Source of the DNA: Dankookia rubra
Lineage (GTDB): Bacteria > Pseudomonadota > Alphaproteobacteria > Acetobacterales > Acetobacteraceae
Reading direction: 5' to 3'
Length of the DNA: 64,000 nucleotides
Assembly (NCBI RefSeq): GCF_004355005.1
Contig: NZ_SMSJ01000002.1
Span: 1 to 64,000 of the forward strand
Position 1 is the first letter of the stretch; the number at the start of each line of letters is the position of its first letter. Below, piece after piece: positions 1 through 7,672 of the stretch. A program made the position numbers and the translations under genes. The notes below the pieces were generated by a model. It saw only the letters and a list, made by a program, of their open reading frames with translations. It had not been told where the DNA came from and did no database searches.

Positions 1-2
1 TC

Positions 3-92
3 GTCGCCGAGCGCTGTCGTCAGCTCGATGCCGCCACCCTCCAGCCGCACACCAACTTCTATTGGTGGCCCAGGCCAGTTCAGCCGAGCTGA
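3..92 (+). CDS. C-terminal end of an unidentified gene cut by the window edge
   Basis: An open frame enters from the left edge and ends at the TGA at 90-92, giving 29 residues that end in NFYWWPRPVQPS. The aromatic-rich end might belong to a transposase, but I cannot place it in a family. The 72 bases between it and the next stop codon hold nothing I recognise. It could also be chance open frame, so confidence is low. Confidence 0.2.
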   Translation, partial: VAERCRQLDAATLQPHTNFYWWPRPVQPS

Positions 93-164
93 TCAACCGG
101 AGACAGTATGACTTACAGGAAGGCGGAGGCGGGCTTGGGTAGGGAATGCTTTTCCTTGCCCGGC

Positions 165-1136
165 CTATGGCTCGTCCGCCTTGAACCCGCTCGCTTCGAT
201 CGCCGGCGCCCAGCGCGCGCGGTCCGTGGCGATGCGGGCGCGAAGCTGGGCCGGGGTGCCGCCGGTCGGCTCCAGCCCCATCGGCCGCAATCGGGCCAGC
301 GCCTCCGGCGCATGCAGCGCCGCCGTCACCGCCTCGGCCAGCGCCAGGGCGCGCGGCTCCGCCAGGCCGGCCGGGGCGAAGAGCCCGTTCCAGGCGCTGG
401 CGACGAAATCTCCCAGACCCTGCTCGTTGAACCGGGGAACCTCCGGCGCCAGCGACCAGCGCCCCTCGCCCAGGCTCTGCGCCAGCAGCCGCAACCGGCC
501 GGCGCGGTGCTGCTCGATGAACTCGCCGCCGATGGTCAGCCCGGCCGGCACATGCCCGGCTTCCAGGTCCGGCAGCATGGCGCCGCTGCTGCGATAGATC
601 ACCGGGGCCAGCGGCACGCCGGAGACGACGGACAGGCGGTGCACCATGAAGCGCGGCAGGCCGGTCGCGCTGTTCACCGCCACCTCCCCGCCACCACGTG
701 CCCGCATCGCCGCCAGCCAGCCCTGCAAGGTGCCGCCCCCCGGCGCATCGGCGCGGACAGCGAGGCCGAAGGGGCTTTCCGTCAGGTGGCAGATCGGCGC
801 CAGCTCGGCATCCGGGTCGATCGGCGGTCGGCGGAAGACCAACGGCGCCAGGGCGGTGACGCCGATATTCGCCTGCACCAGCACGCTGCCATCGGCCGGC
901 TGGCCGCGCGCGCCGAGTACCGAGGCGAAGCCGCCGGCCCCCGAGCGGTTGTCCGGCACGACCGGCCGGCCGAGCCGGTCCCGCAGCCCCTCCGCCAAGC
1001 TGCGGCAAAGGATGTCGGAGATGCTGCCGGGCGTGCCGTTCACCAGCAGGCGGATCGGCGCGGCGGTCTGCGCCCGGGCCAGCGAGGGCGCGGCCAGCAG
1101 CGTGGAGAGCGTGGCGCGGCGGCCTGGCATCCTCAT
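165..1136 (-). CDS. Bug-family tripartite tricarboxylate transporter solute-binding protein
   Basis: A 323-residue periplasmic binding protein with an N-terminal signal (basic start, hydrophobic stretch, ending near SLARAQ). The family hallmarks are present: a first beta-strand loop (here NGTPGSISD) and a RPVVPDNRSGAGGFAS segment that matches the usual V.EN..GAGG block. Bug proteins bind small carboxylates or related ligands and deliver them to TctA/TctB permeases; none is encoded here. The start ATG overlaps the stop of the upstream gene (ATGA), so the two leftward genes look translationally coupled. The first loop is the most divergent among the cluster members, so the ligand probably differs. 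Function is known only at family level. Confidence 0.9.
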   Translation of the reverse strand: MRMPGRRATLSTLLAAPSLARAQTAAPIRLLVNGTPGSISDILCRSLAEGLRDRLGRPVVPDNRSGAGGFASVLGARGQPADGSVLVQANIGVTALAPLVFRRPPIDPDAELAPICHLTESPFGLAVRADAPGGGTLQGWLAAMRARGGGEVAVNSATGLPRFMVHRLSVVSGVPLAPVIYRSSGAMLPDLEAGHVPAGLTIGGEFIEQHRAGRLRLLAQSLGEGRWSLAPEVPRFNEQGLGDFVASAWNGLFAPAGLAEPRALALAEAVTAALHAPEALARLRPMGLEPTGGTPAQLRARIATDRARWAPAIEASGFKADEP

Positions 1137-2113
1137 TCCGCCCGGATGCCGAGCTGCTGGATCAACGGCCCGAAGCTGCCCCAGAGGCTGCGGAGCATGG
1201 CCAGGAACTCCTGCGGTCCCTGCGGGTCCACCTCGACGCCGACCGATTCGAACTGGCGGCGGAGCGCCGGCGTCGCCAGCCCGGCGCGGATCTCGGCCAC
1301 CAGCCGGTCGATGATCGGCTGCGGCGTGCCGGCCGGCACCATCATCCCGTTCCAGCCGCCGATATCGTAGTCCGGCGGTCCGCCGGAACTGGCGATCGGC
1401 ATGACACCGGGGACCAGGGGCGAGGGCTTGGCGGTGCTAAGCCCGAGCGCCCGCAACTGGCCCTCCTGCACCAGTCGCCAGGCGGCGGCGGGAGTATCGA
1501 TGCCGTAGTCCACCTGGCCGCCGAGCAGCGCTGCCAGCGCCGGGGCGCTGCCCTGGAAGGGCACGTGCAGCGCATCGAGCCCGGCCTTGGCGTTGAACAA
1601 AGCGGTCAGCAGGTGCTGCGCACCGCCGACGCCGGAGGAGTTGTGGCTGAACTTGCCGGGATTGGCCCGCACCAGCGCCAGGAACCCGCGCAGGTCCTGC
1701 GCCGGGAAGTCCGGCTTCACCAGCAGCATGAAGGGCGCCAGCCCGAAGGTCGCGACCGGCGCCAGTTCCCGCTCCACCTCATAGGGCGTGCGCTGCACCA
1801 GCGGACTGAATGTGATCGGGCCTATCGAAGCCGAGAGGATCGTGTAGCCATCAGGTACGGCCTTGGCGACCGCATTGGTGCCGATCTGCCCGCCGGCACC
1901 GGGCCGGTTCTCCGGCACCACGGTCTGCCCCAGGCGCTCCGACAGCCAGGCGGCCATCAGCCGGCCCTGGACGTCGGTGGACTGGCCGGGCGGCCAGGGG
2001 ATGATGAGACGGAGCGACCGCGCCGGCCAGGGCGCCTGCGCGAGGCTGGGCGCAGACAGCAAGGGCAGCGCGGCGGCGCCGAGCCCAAGCCGGAAAGTGG
2101 CGCGGCGGTGCAT
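1133..2113 (-). CDS. Bug-family solute-binding protein, PPGQ-loop subtype
   Basis: A 326-residue secreted binding protein. The start is set by a GGAGG at 2122-2126: the ATG at 2113 lies 8 bases from it, while the in-frame ATG at 2119 is only 2 bases away. A signal sequence ends near PSLAQA. The ligand loop reads PWPPGQSTD rather than the usual PPGG.xD, and the phrase LVQRTPY is shared with the genes at 3311 and 4392. It is a close paralogue of the 3311 gene in opposite orientation; both end in QLGIRAE. It probably takes up a small carboxylate-like compound with a permease encoded elsewhere. Confidence 0.92.
   Translation of the reverse strand: MHRRATFRLGLGAAALPLLSAPSLAQAPWPARSLRLIIPWPPGQSTDVQGRLMAAWLSERLGQTVVPENRPGAGGQIGTNAVAKAVPDGYTILSASIGPITFSPLVQRTPYEVERELAPVATFGLAPFMLLVKPDFPAQDLRGFLALVRANPGKFSHNSSGVGGAQHLLTALFNAKAGLDALHVPFQGSAPALAALLGGQVDYGIDTPAAAWRLVQEGQLRALGLSTAKPSPLVPGVMPIASSGGPPDYDIGGWNGMMVPAGTPQPIIDRLVAEIRAGLATPALRRQFESVGVEVDPQGPQEFLAMLRSLWGSFGPLIQQLGIRAE
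1973..2005 (-). repeat. 33-bp exact inverted repeat, arm 1 (inside Bug gene)
   Basis: The reverse complement of this segment is identical to 3419-3451. Both copies encode the ligand-loop region of paralogous Bug genes that point in opposite directions. The identity probably reflects recent duplication or gene conversion between the paralogues. Confidence 0.85.
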
Positions 2114-2297
2114 GGTCATGGCCTCCCATCATGTCCGTGTCGCCGCGCGCGGGCGCGGCGCCGGGTCGTTGCGGCTATTCTGCTGGCGCGGCGGCGGCGC
2201 TGTCACGGGGAAGCTGCGGCCGGGCTTCCCCTGGCCCGATGGCCGGGGGATGATCCCGCCTGACCGCGGCGGCGACCGCGGCACAGGAAGGACCGCC

Positions 2298-3260
2298 ATG
2301 CTGCCCCGCCTTGCAATGCTCGTCGCGCTGCTGCTGCCGGTGGCGGCACAGGCCCAGCCCGCCTTCCCCGACCGGCCGCTGCGCCTGGTGATCCCCTGGC
2401 CGCCCGGCGGCACCAACGACATCATCGGCCGGCTGGTGACGGAAGGCATGGCGGCCCGGCTCGGCCAGCCCTTCGTTATCGAGAACCGCGGCGGCGCCGG
2501 CGGCATGCTGGGGGCGGAGGTGGTCGCCCGCGCCGCGCCGGACGGCCATACCATCGTGCTCGGCGGCAGCGGCAGCCTGACCATCACCTCGCTCGTGCAG
2601 GCGAAGGTGCCCTACGACGTCGCCACCGCCTTCGCGCCAATCGGCCTGATGGCGCTGGGGCCGAACGTCATCGTCGTGCACCCCTCCCTGCCGGTGACCA
2701 GCTTGAAGGAACTGCAGGCGGTAGCGCGGCGCGGCCCGCCGCTGGCCTATGCCTCGCCCGGAGTGGGCAGCACCGGCCATGCGGCGGGCGCCATGCTGGC
2801 GCAGGCGCTGAACGTGGAGATGGAACATATTCCCTACCGCGGCACCGGCCCGGCGCTGAACGACATGGTCGCCGGCCGGGTGCAGGTCTTCACCAATGCG
2901 CTCGCGCCGATGCAGCCGAATATTCAGTCCGGCGCGCTGCGCGCCGTCGCCATCGCCGGAGCCAAGCGCAGCGCCGCCATGCCGGATCTTCCCACCACCG
3001 GCGAGGAAGGCTTCCCGCAGGTCGAGGCGGCAACCTGGTTCGGCCTGCTGGCGACCGGCGGCACGCCGCCCGCCCGCATCGCCAGACTGCATGCGGCGCT
3101 GAACGCCACGCTGGCCGAGCCGGAATTGCGCCGCCGCCTGCTCGATGGCGGCGTCGAGGTCGAGCCGAGCGAAAGCCCGGAAGCCTTCGCCCGCTTCTTC
3201 GCCGAGGACCGCGCCCGCTGGGCGCCGGTGGTGCGGCGCGCCGGCATGAAGGTGGAGTAG
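2298..3260 (+). CDS. Bug-family solute-binding protein
   Basis: A 320-residue periplasmic protein. The ATG at 2298 follows an AGGAAGGA site and begins a clean signal peptide (MLPRLAMLVALLLPVAAQAQ); the frame stays open upstream but without a plausible start. Family motifs are PWPPGGTND for the ligand loop and PFVIENRGGAGG. It keeps the canonical PPGG loop, unlike its neighbours on both sides. It is transcribed away from the leftward pair, and the roughly 180 bases between the two start sites must hold both promoters. No membrane partner is adjacent. Confidence 0.93.
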   Translation: MLPRLAMLVALLLPVAAQAQPAFPDRPLRLVIPWPPGGTNDIIGRLVTEGMAARLGQPFVIENRGGAGGMLGAEVVARAAPDGHTIVLGGSGSLTITSLVQAKVPYDVATAFAPIGLMALGPNVIVVHPSLPVTSLKELQAVARRGPPLAYASPGVGSTGHAAGAMLAQALNVEMEHIPYRGTGPALNDMVAGRVQVFTNALAPMQPNIQSGALRAVAIAGAKRSAAMPDLPTTGEEGFPQVEAATWFGLLATGGTPPARIARLHAALNATLAEPELRRRLLDGGVEVEPSESPEAFARFFAEDRARWAPVVRRAGMKVE

Positions 3261-3310
3261 ACGCCGCCCGCGGGCCGTGCTGCGCTGCCGGAAAATCCGG
3301 GAGGACAAGC

Positions 3311-4291
3311 ATGCCGCATCGCAGGTCCCTGCTGCTCGGCGCGGCTGGGCTGGCGGCCGCGCCGGCGCAGGCGCAGCCGCAATCCCAGGCGCCCTGGCCG
3401 AACCGCGCCGCGCGCATGATCATCCCCTGGCCGCCCGGCCAGTCCACCGACCTGCAGGGTCGGCTGGTGGCGCAGATGCTGACCCAGCGGCTCGGCCAGA
3501 ACGTGGTGCCGGAGAACAAGGCCGGCGCCGGCGGGCAGATCGGCACCGACTTCGTCGCCAAGGCCCCGCCCGACGGCTACACCATGCTCGCCGCCTCGAT
3601 CGGGCCGATCACCTTCAGCCCGCTGGTGCAGCGGACGCCCTACGTGGTGGAGCGCGACTTCGCCCCGGTCGCGGCCTATGGCATCTCGCCCTACATGCTG
3701 CTGGTGCGGCCGGACTTCCCGGCGGAAGATGCGCGCGGCTTCGTCGCGGCGGTGAAGGCGGCGCCGGGGAAATACACCTATGCCTCCTCCGGCATCGGCG
3801 GGGCGCAGCACCTGCTGACCGCGGTGTTCAACGCCCAGGCCGGGCTGGACGCGTTGCACATCCCCTTCCAGGGCAGCGGCCCGGCCATGGCGGCCTTTCT
3901 CGGCGGGCAGATCGACTATGCGATCGAGACCATCGCCGCGGCCGGGGCGCTGGTGAAGCAGGGCAAGCTCCGGCTGCTCGGCATCACCACGAAGAAGCCG
4001 ACCGCGCTGCTGCCCGGCGTGCCGCCGCTGGCTGAGGCGGCCGACCTGCCCAACTACGACATCGGCGGCTGGAACGGTCTGCTGCTGCCGGCCGGCACCC
4101 CGCAGCCGATCCTCGACCGGCTGCTGGCGGAGATCGAGGCGGGCTTCGCCACGCAGGAGATGAAGGACCGCTTCCTCGGTATCGGGATCGAATTGGCGCC
4201 GGTCGGGCCCGACGCCTTCCGGAACCTGATGCGGGCGGAGGCAGCGCTGTTCGGCCCGGTGATCCGCCAGCTCGGCATCCGGGCGGAGTAG
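3311..4291 (+). CDS. Bug-family solute-binding protein, PPGQ-loop subtype
   Basis: A 326-residue protein with a good GGGAGG site 6 bases before the ATG and a signal peptide ending near APAQAQ. The loop is PWPPGQSTD, followed by VVPENKAGAGGQIGTD and LVQRTPY. Long stretches match the 1133 gene in inverted orientation and the 4392 gene in direct orientation, so the three are recent paralogues. It lies 50 bases after the 2298 gene and probably shares its transcript. The ligand is unknown. Confidence 0.93.
   Translation: MPHRRSLLLGAAGLAAAPAQAQPQSQAPWPNRAARMIIPWPPGQSTDLQGRLVAQMLTQRLGQNVVPENKAGAGGQIGTDFVAKAPPDGYTMLAASIGPITFSPLVQRTPYVVERDFAPVAAYGISPYMLLVRPDFPAEDARGFVAAVKAAPGKYTYASSGIGGAQHLLTAVFNAQAGLDALHIPFQGSGPAMAAFLGGQIDYAIETIAAAGALVKQGKLRLLGITTKKPTALLPGVPPLAEAADLPNYDIGGWNGLLLPAGTPQPILDRLLAEIEAGFATQEMKDRFLGIGIELAPVGPDAFRNLMRAEAALFGPVIRQLGIRAE
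3419..3451 (+). repeat. 33-bp exact inverted repeat, arm 2 (inside Bug gene)
   Basis: Identical to the reverse complement of 1973-2005. The two arms flank the 2298 gene and the divergent promoter region, about 1.4 kb apart. Confidence 0.85.
3763..3794 (+). repeat. 32-bp exact direct repeat, copy 1
   Basis: Identical to 4847-4878. Both copies encode the GKYTYASSG block of the paralogous Bug proteins at 3311 and 4392, evidence of a tandem duplication. Confidence 0.85.
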
Positions 4292-4391
4292 CGCCGCTTT
4301 CGCGCCGATCGGGTTCCATTTCGCTCAAATATCGCTTGGCACGGGACGCCGCCCGCGCCACATGCGCGGAAACAACCAAGGAAGCGCCCGG

Positions 4392-5375
4392 ATGCAACGC
4401 CGTGCCCTGCTGCTCGCCACCGCCGGCCTCGCCGCGCCCGCCATTCTTCCCGGCCGCCTCGCCCACGCCCAGGGCGCCTATCCCGGCCGTGCCGTGCGAA
4501 TGGTGGTGCCCTGGCCGCCCGGCCAGGCGACGGACCTGATGGCCCGGATCACCGGCCAGCGGGTCTCGGAACTCTGGGGCCAGCCGATCATCCCGGAGAA
4601 CCGGGCCGGCGCCGGCGGCATGATCGGCACCGACAACGTCGCCAAATCTCCGCCTGACGGCTACACGATCCTCGCCGCCTCGACCGGGCCGATCACCACC
4701 GCGCCGCTGGTGCAGCGGACGCCCTACGACCCGGACAAGGATTTCGCCCCGGTCGCGATGATCGGCATTTCGCCCTACCTGCTGACGGTGAACCCGAAAT
4801 TCCCGGCCATGACAGCGGCGGAGTTCGTCGCCAAGGTGCGGGCGGAGCCGGGGAAATACACCTATGCCTCCTCCGGCACCGGGGCGGCGGCGCATCTGAT
4901 CACGCTGATGTTCCTCTCGGCGGCGAAGCTCGACACGGTGCACGTGCCCTTCCAGGGCAGCGGCCCGGCGCTGACCGCCGTTATGGCCGGCCAGGTGGAC
5001 TTCGCCATCGACACCCTGGCCGCAACCGGTCCGCTGGTGCGGCAGGGCGGGCTGCGGGCGCTCGGCATCTCGCTCGGCGCCGGCAGCGAGCTGGCGCCGG
5101 AGATCCCGCCGCTGGCGCAGGCGGCCAACCTGCCGGGCTTCGATGTCGGTGCCTTCGGCGGCTACATGATGCCGGCCGGCACCCCGCCGGCGATCGTCGC
5201 GAGGCTGGCCGAGGAGACCGGGCGCGCGCTGGCGACGCCAGAGGTGCGGCAGCGCCTGGCCGGCATCGGCTTCCAGCCGCAGCACCGCGACACCGCGGAT
5301 TTCACCGCCTTCCTGAAAGCCCACCGGGAGGAGTTCCGCAAGGTGATCCTGGAAAACAAGCTCCAGGTCGACTGA
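4392..5375 (+). CDS. Bug-family solute-binding protein, PPGQ-loop subtype
   Basis: A 327-residue secreted protein. I start it at the ATG at 4392, which follows an AAGGAAG site and opens the signal (MQRRALLLATAGLAAPAIL); an in-frame ATG 30 bases earlier has no site. The basic start and long signal could suit Sec or Tat. The loop is PWPPGQATD, then IIPENRAGAGGMIGTD and LVQRTPYD. It is the third rightward paralogue, 100 bases after the 3311 gene. That gap is locally AT-richer (around 4320-4340) and might carry its own promoter, though I cannot define one. Confidence 0.92.
   Translation: MQRRALLLATAGLAAPAILPGRLAHAQGAYPGRAVRMVVPWPPGQATDLMARITGQRVSELWGQPIIPENRAGAGGMIGTDNVAKSPPDGYTILAASTGPITTAPLVQRTPYDPDKDFAPVAMIGISPYLLTVNPKFPAMTAAEFVAKVRAEPGKYTYASSGTGAAAHLITLMFLSAAKLDTVHVPFQGSGPALTAVMAGQVDFAIDTLAATGPLVRQGGLRALGISLGAGSELAPEIPPLAQAANLPGFDVGAFGGYMMPAGTPPAIVARLAEETGRALATPEVRQRLAGIGFQPQHRDTADFTAFLKAHREEFRKVILENKLQVD
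4847..4878 (+). repeat. 32-bp exact direct repeat, copy 2
   Basis: Identical to 3763-3794; see that entry. Confidence 0.85.
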
Positions 5376-5379
5376 TGGC

Positions 5380-5400
5380 CGGCGGCCTACTCGGCCGCCG
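5380..5400. terminator. Hairpin between two convergent genes
   Basis: An 8-bp GC stem (5380-5387 with 5393-5400) and 5-base loop sit directly after the rightward Bug stop and over the end of the leftward dioxygenase gene. There is no T-run, so intrinsic termination is inferred from position and stem strength only. Confidence 0.45.
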
Positions 5401-6391
5401 CCTTCACCCCGTCCCACCACAGGCATTCGCCCTGCATGAGCGTGTGGTTGCCGGGCAGCACCTGCACCGGCGCGCGCTCGCCCGCGGCCGCGGCCTGCAG
5501 CTTCAGGCGGCGGGCCTCGGCGCGCATCTCGGGGCTGCCCCAAGTTCGCTCATGCCCCCAGAGGCTGGGGCCCGAGGTCATCTCCACCGGCTGCCAGGTC
5601 GCCGGATCCACCTGCCGCCCGCCCCAGCCGTATTCGACCATGAAGCCGCCCGGGGTGCGGGCGTAGAAGCTGGTCATGAAGTCGTTGGTGTGGCGGCCGA
5701 GCGAGGTCGCTACCCGCCCTTCCTCGAGCATAGCCAAGTCGTAGCCCTGGCCGACGTCGTCCAGGTTGAACAGCTCCATCATCAGGTGGTGCAGCCCGGC
5801 CTGGCCGGTTTCGATCAGCGCGAGCGAATGGTGCCGCGGGTTCACGTGCAGGAAATAGGCGTGAAACGGGTTGGTGACATAGTCGGAGACCCGGAAGCCC
5901 AGCAGGTCGCGGTAGAAGGGCAGCACATCCGCTATCCGAGGCACGGTCAGCACCGCATGGCCCAGGCCGAGCGCGCCGGTGCGGAAGCCGCTGATGCAGC
6001 GGCCGGGGCGGAAGGGCTCGACCGTGTGCTCGGCGCCATGGACGATCTCCACCCGGTTGCCGAGGGGATCCTGCGTCACCATCAGCCCGGCCACGCGGCG
6101 TTGCCCGGCCAGCGCCGGGTCGCCAGGGGCCACCGCCACGCCGGCCGCCTCCAGCCGCGCCGCCAGGGCCACCAGGGCCGCGGAGTCGGCGACCTCCCAG
6201 CCGAAGAAGCGGGCGCCGTCGCGCGCGCCGGGGGTGACGACGATCCGCTGGCGACGGTCGTCCATGCGGAAGACCAGTTGCGCCGCGCTGCGTTCCGCGA
6301 GTTGCAGGCCGAGGAACCGGGTGCCGTAGCCGGCCCAGTCCTCCGGCGCCGTTGCCTCGATCCCGACATAGCCGAGCGCCTGGATCGCCAT
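5387..6391 (-). CDS. Extradiol ring-cleavage dioxygenase (vicinal oxygen chelate type)
   Basis: A 334-residue two-domain glyoxalase-fold protein of the BphC type, which cleaves catechol-like rings next to the diol using Fe(II). The likely metal ligands are visible in the second domain: H145 (LGLGHAVL), H201 or H202 (LHHLMME) and E253 (MVEYGWG). The length suits the type I two-domain class. A GGAGG lies before the ATG. Neighbours downstream on the same strand are a hotdog protein, a cupin and a lactonase-type hydrolase, which fits a meta-cleavage pathway. The exact diol cannot be read from sequence. Confidence 0.88.
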   Translation of the reverse strand: MAIQALGYVGIEATAPEDWAGYGTRFLGLQLAERSAAQLVFRMDDRRQRIVVTPGARDGARFFGWEVADSAALVALAARLEAAGVAVAPGDPALAGQRRVAGLMVTQDPLGNRVEIVHGAEHTVEPFRPGRCISGFRTGALGLGHAVLTVPRIADVLPFYRDLLGFRVSDYVTNPFHAYFLHVNPRHHSLALIETGQAGLHHLMMELFNLDDVGQGYDLAMLEEGRVATSLGRHTNDFMTSFYARTPGGFMVEYGWGGRQVDPATWQPVEMTSGPSLWGHERTWGSPEMRAEARRLKLQAAAAGERAPVQVLPGNHTLMQGECLWWDGVKAAAE

Positions 6392-6505
6392 GGTCCGCTC
6401 CCTCCGTTGTTTCGCGGGGACGCATGCTAGACCCGATGCTGGGCCGACCAGAAGCGGCGGAGGCGCGGGCAGGCGGCGCCGGGAGGCGGGCGACCTGGAA
6501 GCCTC

Positions 6506-7222
6506 TCAGTCCGCCACCGGGGCCGGGAGCACCCAAAGCGCCCGGGCAATTCCCCGCAGCCTGCCATCCGCGCCGAAAAGCGCGGTGCCGGCATGCAGCT
6601 TCCGCCCCTCCCGGCCGATCTGCCAGCCGAGCACGGTCACCGCCTCGCCCGGCGCGATGCCGCCCTGCAGCCGCCCGGTGATGCGGCCGAGCAGCATGCG
6701 CTGCGGCACGGCATCCACCGTGAAAGCGAAAGCGCCGGCGCAGTCGAGCGCGGACCAGAGGAATTCCGGGGCGATGCCGCCATCGGCGCCGGCGAAGCGG
6801 GCATCCGGGTGCCAGAGCGCGGCGGCGATCCCCGGCCGGCCCTCGACCCTGCCGGTGAAGACGCCGAGCCCGCCGGGCGCGGCCGAGCCGCAGACGAAGC
6901 AGAGACCGGTCGAGTGGGTGAAGGGGCTGGCGAGGAACCAGCGCGTCGCCGCCGCAGCCTGGTCCCGCGTCGGCGGCGGGGGCGGGTCGAGGTCAAGCGC
7001 GGCCTCGCGCGCCTCGGCGACGAGGTTGCCCTCGGCATCGCGTGCGGATATCGCGGCGTCGTCGCGGCGGATGGAGAGCGGCACGTCGACCGGCCAGCCG
7101 CGCCGCAGCGTCACCTCGGCCGGCTGCGAGCCGAGCAGCGCCACCATGCGGCCGGCGACATAGCCGCCATTGCCGATGCCGTCGGGCCCGCGGAAGCGCC
7201 CCTTGATCAGCGCCGTGGTCAC
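6506..7222 (-). CDS. Hotdog-fold thioesterase-like protein
   Basis: A 238-residue cytoplasmic protein starting at a GTG (7222) that overlaps the cupin stop as GTGA. It has an early GNGGYVAG turn of the kind seen in hotdog acyl-CoA thioesterases and a mid-protein CFVCG segment; the second half looks like a second hotdog repeat (GRITGRLQGGIAPGE). Such proteins hydrolyse or bind CoA thioesters. Coupling to the cupin and closeness to the dioxygenase suggest a place in aromatic catabolism, but no substrate can be assigned. Confidence 0.7.
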   Translation of the reverse strand: MTTALIKGRFRGPDGIGNGGYVAGRMVALLGSQPAEVTLRRGWPVDVPLSIRRDDAAISARDAEGNLVAEAREAALDLDPPPPPTRDQAAAATRWFLASPFTHSTGLCFVCGSAAPGGLGVFTGRVEGRPGIAAALWHPDARFAGADGGIAPEFLWSALDCAGAFAFTVDAVPQRMLLGRITGRLQGGIAPGEAVTVLGWQIGREGRKLHAGTALFGADGRLRGIARALWVLPAPVAD

Positions 7223-7659
7223 TTCGCCTCTGCCGGGGTGGAAGTGCCGGGGCCCGCGCCGACGATCAGCAGCACGGCAGGCTCGCCCTTGGCGCCGTCG
7301 TAGTGGATGCCCCGGCCGTAATGGGTGACGAAGCCGCCGGCCGGGACGGGCACGGTGCCGTCGGGGTCGAAGCGCGGGCCGGAGCCCATCCACCAGGTTC
7401 CGGACAGCACGGTGATGAAGCGGTCGTTCAGGTGAAAATGTGGGCGCGACATGTGGCCAGGCAGCCATTTCACCATCACTGCGTAGAAGCCGGGCTTGGA
7501 GGGGTCGCCGACCAGCACTGCCTGCTGGTTGCCATTCGCGGTGACCGGGCCCCAGGGGATCTGGTCCGGCAACTTGAAGGAGAGCACGCGCGGATCGGGC
7601 TCGGCCGCCCAGGCGGGGGCCGCAAGCAGCGGCAGCAGGAGCAGCAGGCGTTTCAGCAT
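7219..7659 (-). CDS. Secreted cupin-domain protein
   Basis: A 146-residue protein with a signal peptide (MLKRLLLLLPLLAAPAWA). The single cupin barrel has the metal-site pattern RPHFHLNDRFITVLSG in motif 1 and THYGRGIHYD towards motif 2, so a bound metal is plausible. Secreted single-domain cupins of this type are common and mostly uncharacterised. GGAAGGA precedes the ATG. The stop overlaps the GTG start of the hotdog gene, so the two are co-translated although one product is exported and the other is not. Confidence 0.8.
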   Translation of the reverse strand: MLKRLLLLLPLLAAPAWAAEPDPRVLSFKLPDQIPWGPVTANGNQQAVLVGDPSKPGFYAVMVKWLPGHMSRPHFHLNDRFITVLSGTWWMGSGPRFDPDGTVPVPAGGFVTHYGRGIHYDGAKGEPAVLLIVGAGPGTSTPAEAK

Positions 7660-7672
7660 CGTCGTTCCTTCC

